IMG/VR virus record: IMGVR_UViG_3300032116_000897
Coordinates: 1 to 31,211 of that record
Length of the DNA: 31,211 nucleotides
Source: a virus
Direction: 5' to 3' (one strand)
Of the stretch, positions 21,387 through 28,946 are shown piece after piece. The notes beneath the pieces were generated by a model. The model saw only the letters and a list, made by a program, of their open reading frames with translations. It made no database searches and had not been told where the DNA came from. The number at the start of each line of letters is the position of its first letter. Position 1 is the first letter of the stretch. A program made the translations under genes and the position numbers.

Positions 21387-21877
21387 GGGTTTCTGCTGAA
21401 AGTAAAACTAAATTGTGGATAAGGCGGTTCCATCCTCGGAACAAAAGTCCCATATGGCGTTTTGCCATCTTGGAATGGGAAATATACATTGACTGGAGGT
21501 TCTTCGTCTGTAATTACAATAAAATCAAATATGCAAGTTGCATAAATTTCATCGCATGGCGATCCGGCGGGGGCGCAAGGAACGATCTCTTCAATGTCTC
21601 CTGAAAAGCCAGAACTCCAAGTATAAGCCCACTCAATGCTCCCTGTAATTGGATGCGTCCCGCACCACATAAGTGAGCAGTCGTATGGATTTGTCCATAG
21701 CATCCCCCCACTTGGACTGGAAAGGGGTGTTTTTTCCATAAGCATGCCATTCACATAAATGGTGAGATTCTCAAATCCCTCGCACCCCCCACAACACGCG
21801 CACTCAACGGCGCGAAGGCCAGCCGTGCCGTCGGTCTTGATCTTGATGGCGCCAGAGGATGTGCGGCCGAGGGTCAT
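21383..21877 (-). CDS. Hypothetical cysteine-rich virion-associated protein, 164 aa
   Basis: Starts MTLGRTSSGAIKIKTDGTAG and then VECACCGGCEG, an opening seen in tail-module proteins of verrucomicrobial-type phages as I recall it. The rest is aromatic and beta-rich (IEWAYTWSSGFSGDIEEIV). Six cysteines suggest disulfides or a metal site. Noticeably more AT-rich than the surrounding fibres, which suggests recent acquisition. No function is known to me. Confidence 0.6.
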   Translation of the reverse strand: MTLGRTSSGAIKIKTDGTAGLRAVECACCGGCEGFENLTIYVNGMLMEKTPLSSPSGGMLWTNPYDCSLMWCGTHPITGSIEWAYTWSSGFSGDIEEIVPCAPAGSPCDEIYATCIFDFIVITDEEPPVNVYFPFQDGKTPYGTFVPRMEPPYPQFSFTFSRNP

Positions 21878-21882
21878 GGGAA

Positions 21883-21995
21883 TTTAACCACAGAGGACAC
21901 AGAGAACACGGAGAGGAAGGCCGAGGGCGGGTTGGGAATCCTTTTTAACATGTCTCTTCTTGGCCTCCGTGCTCTCCGTGTTCTCCGTGGTAAAA
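21883..21995. repeat. Full palindromic intergenic element (CCACAGAGGACACAG type)
   Basis: The left arm starts TTAACCACAGAGGACACAGA and runs about 40 bases; the right arm (about 21960-21995) is its imperfect reverse complement (CTCCGTGTTCTCCGTGGTAA). The element fills the gap between two structural genes almost exactly. Repeats of this sequence family are widespread between genes in several environmental bacterial phyla. A second, one-armed copy is 800 bp away. Confidence 0.75.
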
Positions 21996-22003
21996 ATCTG
22001 CAT
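21884..22003 (-). CDS. Possible 39-aa ORF made by the repeat element
   Basis: The ATG at 22003 overlaps the upstream stop (TGATG), with GGAGGA a few bases upstream, and the frame runs through the repeat (FTTENTESTE... to LRVLCVLCG). Peptides with TTENTESTE and LRVLCVLCG are typical conceptual translations of such repeats. I consider it most likely a fortuitous ORF, though it could be translated by coupling. Confidence 0.2.
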   Translation of the reverse strand: MQIFTTENTESTEAKKRHVKKDSQPALGLPLRVLCVLCG

Positions 22004-22710
22004 CAGCATTCCTCCGTTGCGATCCATTGCAGCGCGCCGTCTACCGCGCCGAGGACATGGGTGCCGCTGGCTGGGGCAGTCAAAGGCTGCCACTGCTTGT
22101 CTTTGTAAAAGATGATCGAATTGTCGGCGGGGGTGACTTTCTGCCAGGCTTTAGCATCGGCGGACCAATAAATCATCTGGCCATCTTCCTCGGGATTTAC
22201 AGACACCCAACCGCCGAGGCCGCCGTTTGCATTTTTATCCCATGCCAAAAAAGCGCCGGGCTCCGTGACAGTCACCAATTCCCAGCCGCCCCTATCGTTG
22301 TTGGCTTTTTTGTTCCAAAATAAAATCTCTCCTTGGTTTTGAGGCTTGGCAATCATCTGCCACCCGCCGAGGTTATTATTCAACTGAGTATTCCAGTAAA
22401 AAAAATGTCCTTGTTCCGTTGGCTTGGCCATCTGCCACCCGCCAGCGTTGTCGTTCAGCTCGCGGTTCCAAAAAGGCACATCCCCGTGGGCGGTGCCTTT
22501 GAATGGGTTTTTTAAAGAAATCTTTCGGGTCGTGTGCGGAGAGTCTTCGCCTTTGCTGTCGGTGATTTCAAATTCCTCCTCCTTAAACTCTCCTGCGGCA
22601 TAAACGAAATTTCGCATCAGGTCGCCGGCAGAAATGGCGTAGGGGTAGCCCCTGCCACTTGATGCGGGTGGCGCTTTTATCTTTGCTTCAAAATCGACGG
22701 GGAGGCTCAT
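22003..22710 (-). CDS. Tandem FW-N-GGW repeat tail protein, 235 aa
   Basis: An N-terminal domain (MSLPVDFEAKIKAPPASSGR, then YPYAISAGDLMRNFVYA) is followed from residue 79 by about seven tandem units of 17-26 residues. The first four read PFWNRELNDNAGGWQ, FYWNTQLNNNLGGWQ, LFWNKKANNDRGGWE and LAWDKNANGGLGGWV; the last three are eroded (IYWSADAKAWQ and so on). Regular Trp-Gly-Gly-Trp units suggest a beta-propeller-like or beta-solenoid receptor-binding domain. More AT-rich than its neighbours. Confidence 0.72.
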   Translation of the reverse strand: MSLPVDFEAKIKAPPASSGRGYPYAISAGDLMRNFVYAAGEFKEEEFEITDSKGEDSPHTTRKISLKNPFKGTAHGDVPFWNRELNDNAGGWQMAKPTEQGHFFYWNTQLNNNLGGWQMIAKPQNQGEILFWNKKANNDRGGWELVTVTEPGAFLAWDKNANGGLGGWVSVNPEEDGQMIYWSADAKAWQKVTPADNSIIFYKDKQWQPLTAPASGTHVLGAVDGALQWIATEEC

Positions 22711-23366
22711 TATTCTGCGGCGTAGCCAAAGGTGATTGTCAGCTCATCGATGTGGCCGAAATTTGTGCGCTGAGCGCTCAAGACCACCACGCTCCAACTC
22801 AGATAGAGGGTAGCTGGGGAACCGGATGGGACGGTGCCTGTCACTCGGCGGTTGCGCAGGCGCTTAAAAAGATTTGTGGGGGCCGCCGGGAAATCCTCCA
22901 TTGTTTCCGTGCTTTTCAGCGTTTTTTGCATCGTCAGAGTTTCGATCTCCCAGAACTCCTCGACCGTATATTGCGCCGGAGCAACTCCTTCGCCTTGGTT
23001 AATGCTGAAGGACTCAGAGTATTTTTCCAACGTCAGACCTCGCGTGGTGATGCCGCTTTCATTTGTTCGCCCATACGCGCTGACTCTGTAATCGGTGAAA
23101 CCTTCCTCCCGCCGGGATTCCTGGACTTCTGGGAAAATCTTGAGGGTTGGCTCGAAGTTGGTGCCGTCGGAATTTGGCCAATCGATGGCGGGATATTTGT
23201 CGCCGTCTGGCATATTGGCCCCGACGGCTAAGAGTGCGCGGTGGGTGGCTTGTTTTTCGGTGAGGCCGAAGTAGGTCTGATCCACGCGCACGAGTCCGGA
23301 GGGGAAAGTGGTGACCGCCCGGCCGGGCTGAGGAATAAGCAAGAGGTCGTTTGTGATATATACCAT
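22710..23366 (-). CDS. Tail-tip or distal-tail-type structural protein, 218 aa
   Basis: Beta-rich virion protein directly after the tape-measure gene in transcription order, with a TAATG overlap to the repeat protein downstream. Segments include TNFEPTLKIFPEVQESRRE, GFTDYRVSAYGRTNESG and VEEFWEIETLTMQ. The place fits a distal tail protein or tail-hub component of a siphovirus. No family-defining motif is visible, so the role rests on synteny. Confidence 0.6.
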   Translation of the reverse strand: MVYITNDLLLIPQPGRAVTTFPSGLVRVDQTYFGLTEKQATHRALLAVGANMPDGDKYPAIDWPNSDGTNFEPTLKIFPEVQESRREEGFTDYRVSAYGRTNESGITTRGLTLEKYSESFSINQGEGVAPAQYTVEEFWEIETLTMQKTLKSTETMEDFPAAPTNLFKRLRNRRVTGTVPSGSPATLYLSWSVVVLSAQRTNFGHIDELTITFGYAAE

Positions 23367-23369
23367 TGA

Positions 23370-26243
23370 TCAAGCCGCAAGAGCGGCAGTTGGCAGTTTA
23401 GGTTCGATTTTTTCGATGACGCTTTTGATCGCCTCGACGACGGTTTGAAGAGTGCCGATGTCGGCGATGGCATTCCCGCCTGCGCCTCCCATGCCGCCGG
23501 AGCCACCGGCTCCGCCCGCACCGCCGGCGCCACCTTGGAAAGAGTTTTTGATGTCGGATTGGAGCTGTTGGAGCTGCTGATTAAAATCCTCGCGATCGAT
23601 TTTGATCGTTGCGGGAATTTCTACTTTTTCAGCCCCGAGGGAGTTGATTTTTTCCTCAGCGGTTGTGGTGTCCGCATCGATGGTGACAGGGCCGAGGGAG
23701 TTGATTTTTTCCTCAGCGGTTGTGGTGTCCGCATCGATGGTGACAGGGCCGAGGGAGTTGATTTTTTCCTCAGCGGTTGTGGTGTCGGCTTCGACGGTGA
23801 CGGCGGCTTTCTTGCCGTTGTTGGCGAGGATGCGGTCGAGGGCGAGCTTGGCTTCTTCGACGGTCTTGAGGCCGAGGGATTCGAGGAGGAGCTTGGTGCG
23901 TTTCTCGCCGACGATGCCGTTGAGTTGATTCTGGAAGGCATCCATGTTTTCGAAGCCCTGAGCTTTCAGGAGGAGCTTGGCTTCTTTGGTGCCGGCGAAG
24001 CTGTCGAGCTTTTGCTTGGCGCGGTCGAAATCCTCTTCGCCGGTGATTTGGAGGGCGAGCTGGCGCTGGGCCTCGGTGGGGATGCCTTCGAGGTTGGCTT
24101 TGATCTCTTCGATGGATTGCGCGCCGGTGGCGGTGAAAGCGGCAGTGAAGTTTTTCTGCACCGTCTCCATGTCTTGGAGGGTCTTGTAGGCTTCGGACAG
24201 TGTGTCTTTGCCCGTGACCTGCATGGCGACTTGCACAGACTTCGGGTCGCCGTTTGCAGCGATGCTGGCGAGGAGGTCTTTCCAGCGAGCGTCGTCCACC
24301 TTCGTGCTAATGGATACGGAAACGGTGCGGTCGCCGATAGAGTTTGCGGCGTTCTTTGCGTTTACGAAATTTGTGGCGAGGACTCCGGCTTCTTGTTTGG
24401 TGACGCCGAGGGTTTTCTGATACTCGGTTGTGAGCTTGGCGATTTCCTCAGTGGCTTTCTTCTGCTCAAGTTGCTTTTCAAGCGCGGTGGCGAGTTCGGT
24501 GTTGCCTGCGGCTTTGGCTAGGTTCAGTTGGGTTTCAAGCTCGACTAGCTCTCGTTGACCTTCAACATTCTTTGCCTGCTTTTCTTGGATCTTTTCAAGT
24601 TTCTCGGCATGGCTGCCGTAGGTGGTATCGATGAGCGTGGATAGGTCTTTGCTGGTGGTGAGTTGCTCATTGACTCCTCCAAATCCAGCGGCCTGCTCCT
24701 CGACCTTGCCGGTTATGGAATCGGAGAGGTTGTAGTTGTCTGTGAGGAGATTTTTGCCTCCGAGGATTTGGTTGTTTACCCCGCCCCACGAGCCGCTGAT
24801 CGCATCAAGTTTCGGAGCGAAATCGGAGGTGAGGGAAAAAGCGCTGGCGATGTTTTGGCCTGTGGCCTGCGCCGAGGTGCCAAGGGCATCGACTTTTCCG
24901 GTGGCGGTGTCGGAGGCGGTGCCGACATTTTTCAATCCGGTGGTGGCTGTCTGCGCGGCGGTGCCAGTGCCTTGGATCGATGCGGCGGCGGTGTCCTGAG
25001 CATCGGCGGCGGCGCGGCCTTTCTGCTCAAGCATCGTCCAAAGATCATCCATCGGAGAGATGAAATTGATCGCCTTTTGCATGTAGTAATTGAACCCATC
25101 AAGGCTCTCCGCAACGGCGTTTATGGCTTTGCCAAAAGTGGAGGTGTTTGATGGCGCTGTCGTGAGCAGATCGATGAGTTCTTTCAGCGCCTCGGAAGCG
25201 CCGATGGTGACGAAGCTCAGTTTCTCCAAGCGAGGGGAAAGGAACTCGCCCACATCTTGGCCAAGTCCTGCCGCATCGACTTGCTCCATCGATTTGCCCA
25301 AATCCTCAAGCGCCGGGATCGTCTCGCTCAAAACTCCGGCGGCGAAGGCAGCCATCTTTCCTTTGACGGCATCGATGGTCTCGGCGGCCGCGTCGAAGGT
25401 GGCGGCGTTTTCATCCATGACCTCCTCGAGGGATCCCACTTTGGCGCGGGCGTCTTCGAGGTTGGTGCTAAAATCGGAGAAGAGGGGTAGGAGCTTGCCG
25501 CCGAGCTTGTCGCCGAAAACCTCGGAGGCGGCAGCGGCCCGGGCCGTGGGGTCTTCGATGCCCGCGATCTTATCTGCGAAAACTTGCATTTGCTCGGTCG
25601 GCGTCTTGCCTGCGAGATCGGACATGGAAACGCCGAGGCTTTGCATGGCCGCGCGCTGCTTGTCGCCGCCATTGGCAGCATCCTGCATGAAATTCTGGAG
25701 CTTATTGATCGCGGTGCCGACCGTGCTGGCCTCCAGGCCGGAGTTTTTAAACGCGGTCTCGAGCACCAGGAGCTTGCCGGCCGATTCACCTGTGCGCTGG
25801 GAGAGTTCGTTTAACCGCCCGCCTAGGTCGAGGGCGTCGGAGAAGCCTTGCACAACAGATTGAGCAGCGTCGAACGCGAGGCTAATGATTTTCTGAAAAC
25901 CTTCGGCGGCGAGGTTGCCGACGGTGAATGCTCCGGCGATTTTCTTGAACTCGGCGTCGAAGATGCCGCCAACCGATTGGGCGCTTGATCCGGCGGTGTC
26001 GATGTCATCACCGAGCTTTTTGATTTTCGGAGAGGATTCGGCAGAGGCGTCACCCATGGCCTTGAGGCGTTTCTCCATGTTCTCGACCTGGCCGATGCGC
26101 CGCATCGTTTGCTCCAGTTCTTCCATGGAAAGCTCGCCGCTTTTGACCTTCCCCTGAAGGTTGCCCATCTCGGTCTGGATTTGCTGGAGGGCTTTTTCCA
26201 GCCCGACATCTGTTGCACCGAATTCTACTGAGACATCTGCCAT
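23370..26243 (-). CDS. Tail tape-measure protein, 957 aa
   Basis: The longest gene in the window. The N-terminal half has coiled coils (LEKALQQIQTEMGNLQGKV, QTMRRIGQVENMEKRL) and a hydrophobic stretch (FDAAQSVVQGFSDALDL, then GGRLNELSQRTGESAGKL) common in tape measures. The C-terminal half has long helical repeats, three tandem 19-residue units and a Gly-rich stretch (GGAGGAGGAGGSGG). At roughly 0.15 nm per residue the tail would be about 140 nm (inference from the lambda rule). A good GGAGG site lies upstream. Confidence 0.9.
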   Translation of the reverse strand: MADVSVEFGATDVGLEKALQQIQTEMGNLQGKVKSGELSMEELEQTMRRIGQVENMEKRLKAMGDASAESSPKIKKLGDDIDTAGSSAQSVGGIFDAEFKKIAGAFTVGNLAAEGFQKIISLAFDAAQSVVQGFSDALDLGGRLNELSQRTGESAGKLLVLETAFKNSGLEASTVGTAINKLQNFMQDAANGGDKQRAAMQSLGVSMSDLAGKTPTEQMQVFADKIAGIEDPTARAAAASEVFGDKLGGKLLPLFSDFSTNLEDARAKVGSLEEVMDENAATFDAAAETIDAVKGKMAAFAAGVLSETIPALEDLGKSMEQVDAAGLGQDVGEFLSPRLEKLSFVTIGASEALKELIDLLTTAPSNTSTFGKAINAVAESLDGFNYYMQKAINFISPMDDLWTMLEQKGRAAADAQDTAAASIQGTGTAAQTATTGLKNVGTASDTATGKVDALGTSAQATGQNIASAFSLTSDFAPKLDAISGSWGGVNNQILGGKNLLTDNYNLSDSITGKVEEQAAGFGGVNEQLTTSKDLSTLIDTTYGSHAEKLEKIQEKQAKNVEGQRELVELETQLNLAKAAGNTELATALEKQLEQKKATEEIAKLTTEYQKTLGVTKQEAGVLATNFVNAKNAANSIGDRTVSVSISTKVDDARWKDLLASIAANGDPKSVQVAMQVTGKDTLSEAYKTLQDMETVQKNFTAAFTATGAQSIEEIKANLEGIPTEAQRQLALQITGEEDFDRAKQKLDSFAGTKEAKLLLKAQGFENMDAFQNQLNGIVGEKRTKLLLESLGLKTVEEAKLALDRILANNGKKAAVTVEADTTTAEEKINSLGPVTIDADTTTAEEKINSLGPVTIDADTTTAEEKINSLGAEKVEIPATIKIDREDFNQQLQQLQSDIKNSFQGGAGGAGGAGGSGGMGGAGGNAIADIGTLQTVVEAIKSVIEKIEPKLPTAALAA
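23637..23807 (-). repeat. Three tandem 57-bp repeats in the tape-measure gene
   Basis: Copies start at 23637, 23694 and 23751. The first two are nearly identical at DNA level and the third (by coordinate) diverges after the middle. Each encodes the 19 residues EEKINSLGPVTIDADTTTA. In-frame gain or loss of a unit would change tail length by about 3 nm. Confidence 0.9.
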
Positions 26244-26247
26244 AATT

Positions 26248-27048
26248 TTACGCGGCCTCCTGGAGTTTGGTGATGCGGCCTTTGAGGATTCGGGCCATCT
26301 GGTTTTTCATTTTTTCTGCGACAACGGATTGCGCCATAAGTTGCTCGCTGGGGCGGATCACCTTGTCGGCCCATGGAATCGAGTTTGTGAGGGTGACCGT
26401 TGGGCGAAAGAGGTTGCCGGTATTATCGGTGACGCTCCCGAAGCCTTTCGAGTGGCGGGTGACCCACGGCTTAATGCCGCGAGTGAGTGCGCCAGAGACA
26501 ACCTTGCGGAGCTGGTTGGCGCATTCGGCCCAGCCGCTCTTGGCGAGACCGGCGAGCTTTTGTCGCTCGGCGATGTAGTTGTGCAGAGTGGTGGAGTCCT
26601 GCGAGAGATAGAATTTGCTCGGGCGCTTGTAGGTGCGGCCGGTGCTTTTGTTGCGGTTCTCCCCATGGATTCCGCGCATCGCATCGCTACCGACAACGGT
26701 GAACGCTTCGCTGCCCATTCCCACCTTGGCGAGAATTTCGGAAAGGGTGCTCCAGCGGTTCGCAAAGTAGTTTTTCTTCAGCGATGCCTTCAGCTTTTCG
26801 CTGGTTGTCTTTTCGAGGAATTTCAAAAAATAGACCGGCGGCTTGATGATGTTGGAGATGTCCTTGCGGATGCGCTCGTTTTGCTGCTCCTCGCTCTCGT
26901 GGCCGAATGCCTGAGTCCGTCGGGCCAACTCCACGCACAAAAGCCGAGCGTTCATGTGGACGGCGTCGGGAATCGTGGTTTCACGGATCTTCGCGTAGTC
27001 CTTCATGATTTTCTCGAACTTCAGATTGGTGAGTTTGAACTTTGGCAT
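26248..27048 (-). CDS. Virion or tail-assembly protein, 266 aa
   Basis: Basic, mostly helical protein with KLTNLKFEKIMKDYAKIRET at the start and VVAEKMKNQMARILKGRITK at the end. It lies between the tail chaperones and the tape measure and starts at a TGATG overlap with the chaperone frameshift product. The position suggests a minor tail or tape-measure-associated protein; I know of no family motif in it. Confidence 0.6.
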   Translation of the reverse strand: MPKFKLTNLKFEKIMKDYAKIRETTIPDAVHMNARLLCVELARRTQAFGHESEEQQNERIRKDISNIIKPPVYFLKFLEKTTSEKLKASLKKNYFANRWSTLSEILAKVGMGSEAFTVVGSDAMRGIHGENRNKSTGRTYKRPSKFYLSQDSTTLHNYIAERQKLAGLAKSGWAECANQLRKVVSGALTRGIKPWVTRHSKGFGSVTDNTGNLFRPTVTLTNSIPWADKVIRPSEQLMAQSVVAEKMKNQMARILKGRITKLQEAA

Positions 27049-27661
27049 CAGGTGATTTTCGCAAATGCGGCGTCTATTGCGGCGAGGGAGTCAAAATCCA
27101 CCTTGCGTGAGTTGCGGGTCCAGGTGCGGCGGCGGCCGTGGGCGGCGTCGTCGGCGTGGATGATTTGGAGCCCTGCGGCGAAAGGTAGGTCTTCAAGGAT
27201 TTCGCGATAGCCCCAGCCGGTGGTCTTAGCGATGCGGTAAACATAGCCTGCGAGCCAACCGGGGCCGTTTAGTTTCCCCCTGCGGACTTTCCGCCTTGGG
27301 TCTCGGAGAAGGACGCGAAGTATTCGTTCGTGCGCTCGAGGCAGAGCTTTTGGAGTTCGGCGATCTCGGAGGCGGATGGGTTTTGTTTTTCCATCCAGTC
27401 ATCGACCGCGATGGCGAAGCGGGAGAAGTCGTTGACCACGGAGCGCACGGAGGCTTTGGGCGCGGAGTGGATGAAGGCGAAGCCGCCGGATCGCCAGAGG
27501 ATATCCATGTCGGGCGAGAGGATTTTGTTGCGCTGCATCCAGGAGATTTCCAGCGCGGCGGTGGGGCGCATCTCCCAGCGGGAGAGTGCTTGCGGGCCAC
27601 TGGTCATGGCGCGCTCGCGGAGGGCTTCGTCGTCGGTGAGGAGGTCGTTTGTGTCTGTCAT
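27048..27661 (-). CDS. Tail assembly chaperone, GT-like -1 frameshift product, 204 aa
   Basis: The first 130 residues are those of the G-like protein. A -1 slip at GGGAAAC just before its TAA continues translation for 74 codons, reading LNGPGWLAGYVYRIAKTTGW and then GYREILEDLPF, to the TGA at 27048-27050. The extension frame has no start codon of its own and ends in a TGATG overlap with the next gene. This is the lambda G/GT design, in which the fusion loads the tape measure with tail tube subunits. Its position before the tape measure supports this. Confidence 0.85.
27269..27661 (-). CDS. Tail assembly chaperone, G-like protein, 130 aa
   Basis: The non-shifted product: TDTNDLLTDDEALRERAMTS, SRWEMRPTAALEISWMQRNK, FSRFAIAVDDWMEKQNPSAS and ending ETQGGKSAGGN before the TAA at 27269-27271. 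Largely helical and acidic, as G-like tail chaperones are, and about the usual length. It lies between the tail tube cluster and the tape measure. Confidence 0.75.
   Translation of the reverse strand: MTDTNDLLTDDEALRERAMTSGPQALSRWEMRPTAALEISWMQRNKILSPDMDILWRSGGFAFIHSAPKASVRSVVNDFSRFAIAVDDWMEKQNPSASEIAELQKLCLERTNEYFASFSETQGGKSAGGN
27272..27278 (-). promoter_or_regulatory. Programmed -1 frameshift site GGGAAAC
   Basis: Zero-frame codons are GGG GGA AAC TAA, so G-GGA-AAC is a canonical X-XXY-YYZ slippery heptamer directly before the stop codon. After the slip the next codons are CTA AAC GGC. Lambda uses the closely related GGGAAAG. I did not find an obvious downstream pseudoknot by eye. Confidence 0.8.
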
Positions 27662-27694
27662 GTGTTTGTCGTTTGGGTTGGTTGGTTTGGGTGA

Positions 27695-28120
27695 TTAGCA
27701 GCAAAAGCATTTCTTTTTTGTGGTCGAGGCGTAGTCCTGACCGCGTTGACCAGCGGCACCGGCACGGCCTGCCGCGCCGGGTTTCCCCATCGTTTGGCGG
27801 GCCTCTTCGCGGAGTCGGGAAATATAGGTGCCATTAATGATCTCGCGCTGGGTGGCGATGGCTTGTTTTAGCTCGGAGATTTTTTGTTTTTGCGAATTGA
27901 TGACTTCGCGCAGTTCTGGGTAGGCATTCGAGAGGAACTGCTCTAGCCGTTGAGCGGCTTGGCCTGAAATGGGGCGGTCTCCGAGTTTGTCGCAAATCTT
28001 CTTCCGCAGATCCGCCTGACGATCGCCTATGGAAGAGTCCAGTTCTAAGTCGCGAGCGTCTAGCTTGGCCTCGATTTCATCCAGGCGAGCAAGTTTTTGT
28101 TCACGCTCTCGGGCGGTCAT
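27695..28120 (-). CDS. Coiled-coil protein with collagen-like and CFCC tail, 141 aa
   Basis: A long coiled coil (EREQKLARLDEIEAKLDARD onward, and INSQKQKISELKQAIATQRE) ends in a collagen-like run GKPGAAGRAGAAGQRGQD of six G-X-Y triplets. The last residues are KKKCFCC. Short collagen triplets are known in phage fibres and could trimerise the protein. The polybasic, three-cysteine end is unusual. It sits between the tail tube region and the tail chaperones, so a virion or tail-assembly role is likely. Confidence 0.68.
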   Translation of the reverse strand: MTAREREQKLARLDEIEAKLDARDLELDSSIGDRQADLRKKICDKLGDRPISGQAAQRLEQFLSNAYPELREVINSQKQKISELKQAIATQREIINGTYISRLREEARQTMGKPGAAGRAGAAGQRGQDYASTTKKKCFCC

Positions 28121-28518
28121 AGAAATTTGGCGAAGCGCTTCTTGTCGGCTTCGGTGGCGTTTTCGGAGATGCTCACGATCTTGCCGTTGCGCTCGAAAAC
28201 GATCTGGCGGGGGATGGCCTTGATGGCGGTGAGGAGCTGATCGCGGTTGCGCAGGGCGGCGAGCATGTAGGACACGGGTGACTCGGGATTTTTCTCGATG
28301 AAGTCCTCGCTGGCGAAGGCGCGCATCACCTCATCGGCTTGCTGGCCGGTGGTCGGGTGCGAGGCTTTGAAGTGGAAAACGGTGGACTCGTCGCCGGATT
28401 CGCGCTTGATGCGAGTCGCGGGGGCTTTGTCGCTCTCGAACTCGAAGCCGAGGGCCGTGAGGATGCTGGCGAGCTTGAGGTCGCGCGTGTTGAAAATGGC
28501 AATGTGTCGTGGTTGCAT
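28117..28518 (-). CDS. Hypothetical tail-module protein, 133 aa
   Basis: Mixed alpha/beta protein: QPRHIAIFNTRDLKLASILT at the start, DQLLTAIKAIPRQIVFERNG near the end. Strand-helix alternation suggests a compact fold. It precedes the coiled-coil/collagen gene with an ATGA overlap and follows the tail tube, a place where siphoviruses keep small assembly proteins. No known family is recognised. Confidence 0.6.
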   Translation of the reverse strand: MQPRHIAIFNTRDLKLASILTALGFEFESDKAPATRIKRESGDESTVFHFKASHPTTGQQADEVMRAFASEDFIEKNPESPVSYMLAALRNRDQLLTAIKAIPRQIVFERNGKIVSISENATEADKKRFAKFL

Positions 28519-28533
28519 TTCTCGTGGGGTGCG

Positions 28534-28563
28534 GCCGGGGAGCCGCTAGGCGACTGCCCCGGC
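28534..28563. repeat. GC-rich hairpin after the tail tube gene
   Basis: GCCGGGG (28534-28540) pairs with CCCCGGC (28557-28563), with a small GCCG/GGCGA-like inner pairing. It sits in the 59-bp gap between the tail tube gene and the next gene on the minus strand. There is no T run, so it may act as an RNA stabiliser or processing barrier rather than a terminator. Confidence 0.5.
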
Positions 28564-28577
28564 GCGGAGGGTGGGGA

Positions 28578-28946
28578 TTAGGCGGCGGTCATCGCGGTGC
28601 CGTAGCTGCGGAGAGTCGCGGACACGGTCTCGAACTGCTCGGCGGCGAAGCTGGTTTCCAAGCTGGTGCAGATGGTCGTGCTGCCGAGGGATGTGCCAGC
28701 GGGCATCGTGATCGAGGCGGTGCCGCCCACGGTCAGCGAAAAGCTGCCGGTGCGCATGCCTTCGACGGAAACCTCTTGGATCGGCTCGCCGACGGCCACG
28801 GCGACGACGCTGCCCTGGTCGTCTTTCACCTCTTGGACATCGGCGGATTCCGAAATCGAAAAGCCGGTGACGATGAGGCCGGAAACTTCCGGTGTTCCAT
28901 AAGTGGCCGAGGAAACGGCCGATGAGCGATAGATTGAAGCTGCCAT
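28578..28946 (-). CDS. Major tail tube protein, 122 aa
   Basis: Beta-rich, low in aromatic residues: SGLIVTGFSISESADVQEVK, then DDQGSVVAVAVGEPIQEVSV and EGMRTGSFSLTVGG. This is the form of siphovirus tail tube subunits (a strand, SADVQEVKDDQG, then beta-sandwich). Its place downstream of the connectors and upstream of the chaperones and tape measure fits. The 5' leader is nearly the same as that of the capsid gene. Confidence 0.75.
   Translation of the reverse strand: MAASIYRSSAVSSATYGTPEVSGLIVTGFSISESADVQEVKDDQGSVVAVAVGEPIQEVSVEGMRTGSFSLTVGGTASITMPAGTSLGSTTICTSLETSFAAEQFETVSATLRSYGTAMTAA

Noticed and set aside
23445-24521. 358-codon plus-strand ORF inside the tape measure
   Set aside because: Glycine/phenylalanine-rich mirror of the minus-strand gene, with repeats that only reflect the tape-measure repeats; no independent motif or ribosome site.
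27048-27268. Independent gene in the frame after the G-like protein
   Set aside because: The frame has no start codon before its protein-like part and is explained better by a -1 frameshift from the gene upstream.
27695-27710. The C-terminal CFCC as a eukaryotic prenylation signal
   Set aside because: A tail-operon protein of a bacterial phage would not meet a prenyltransferase; the motif also lacks a proper CaaX form.
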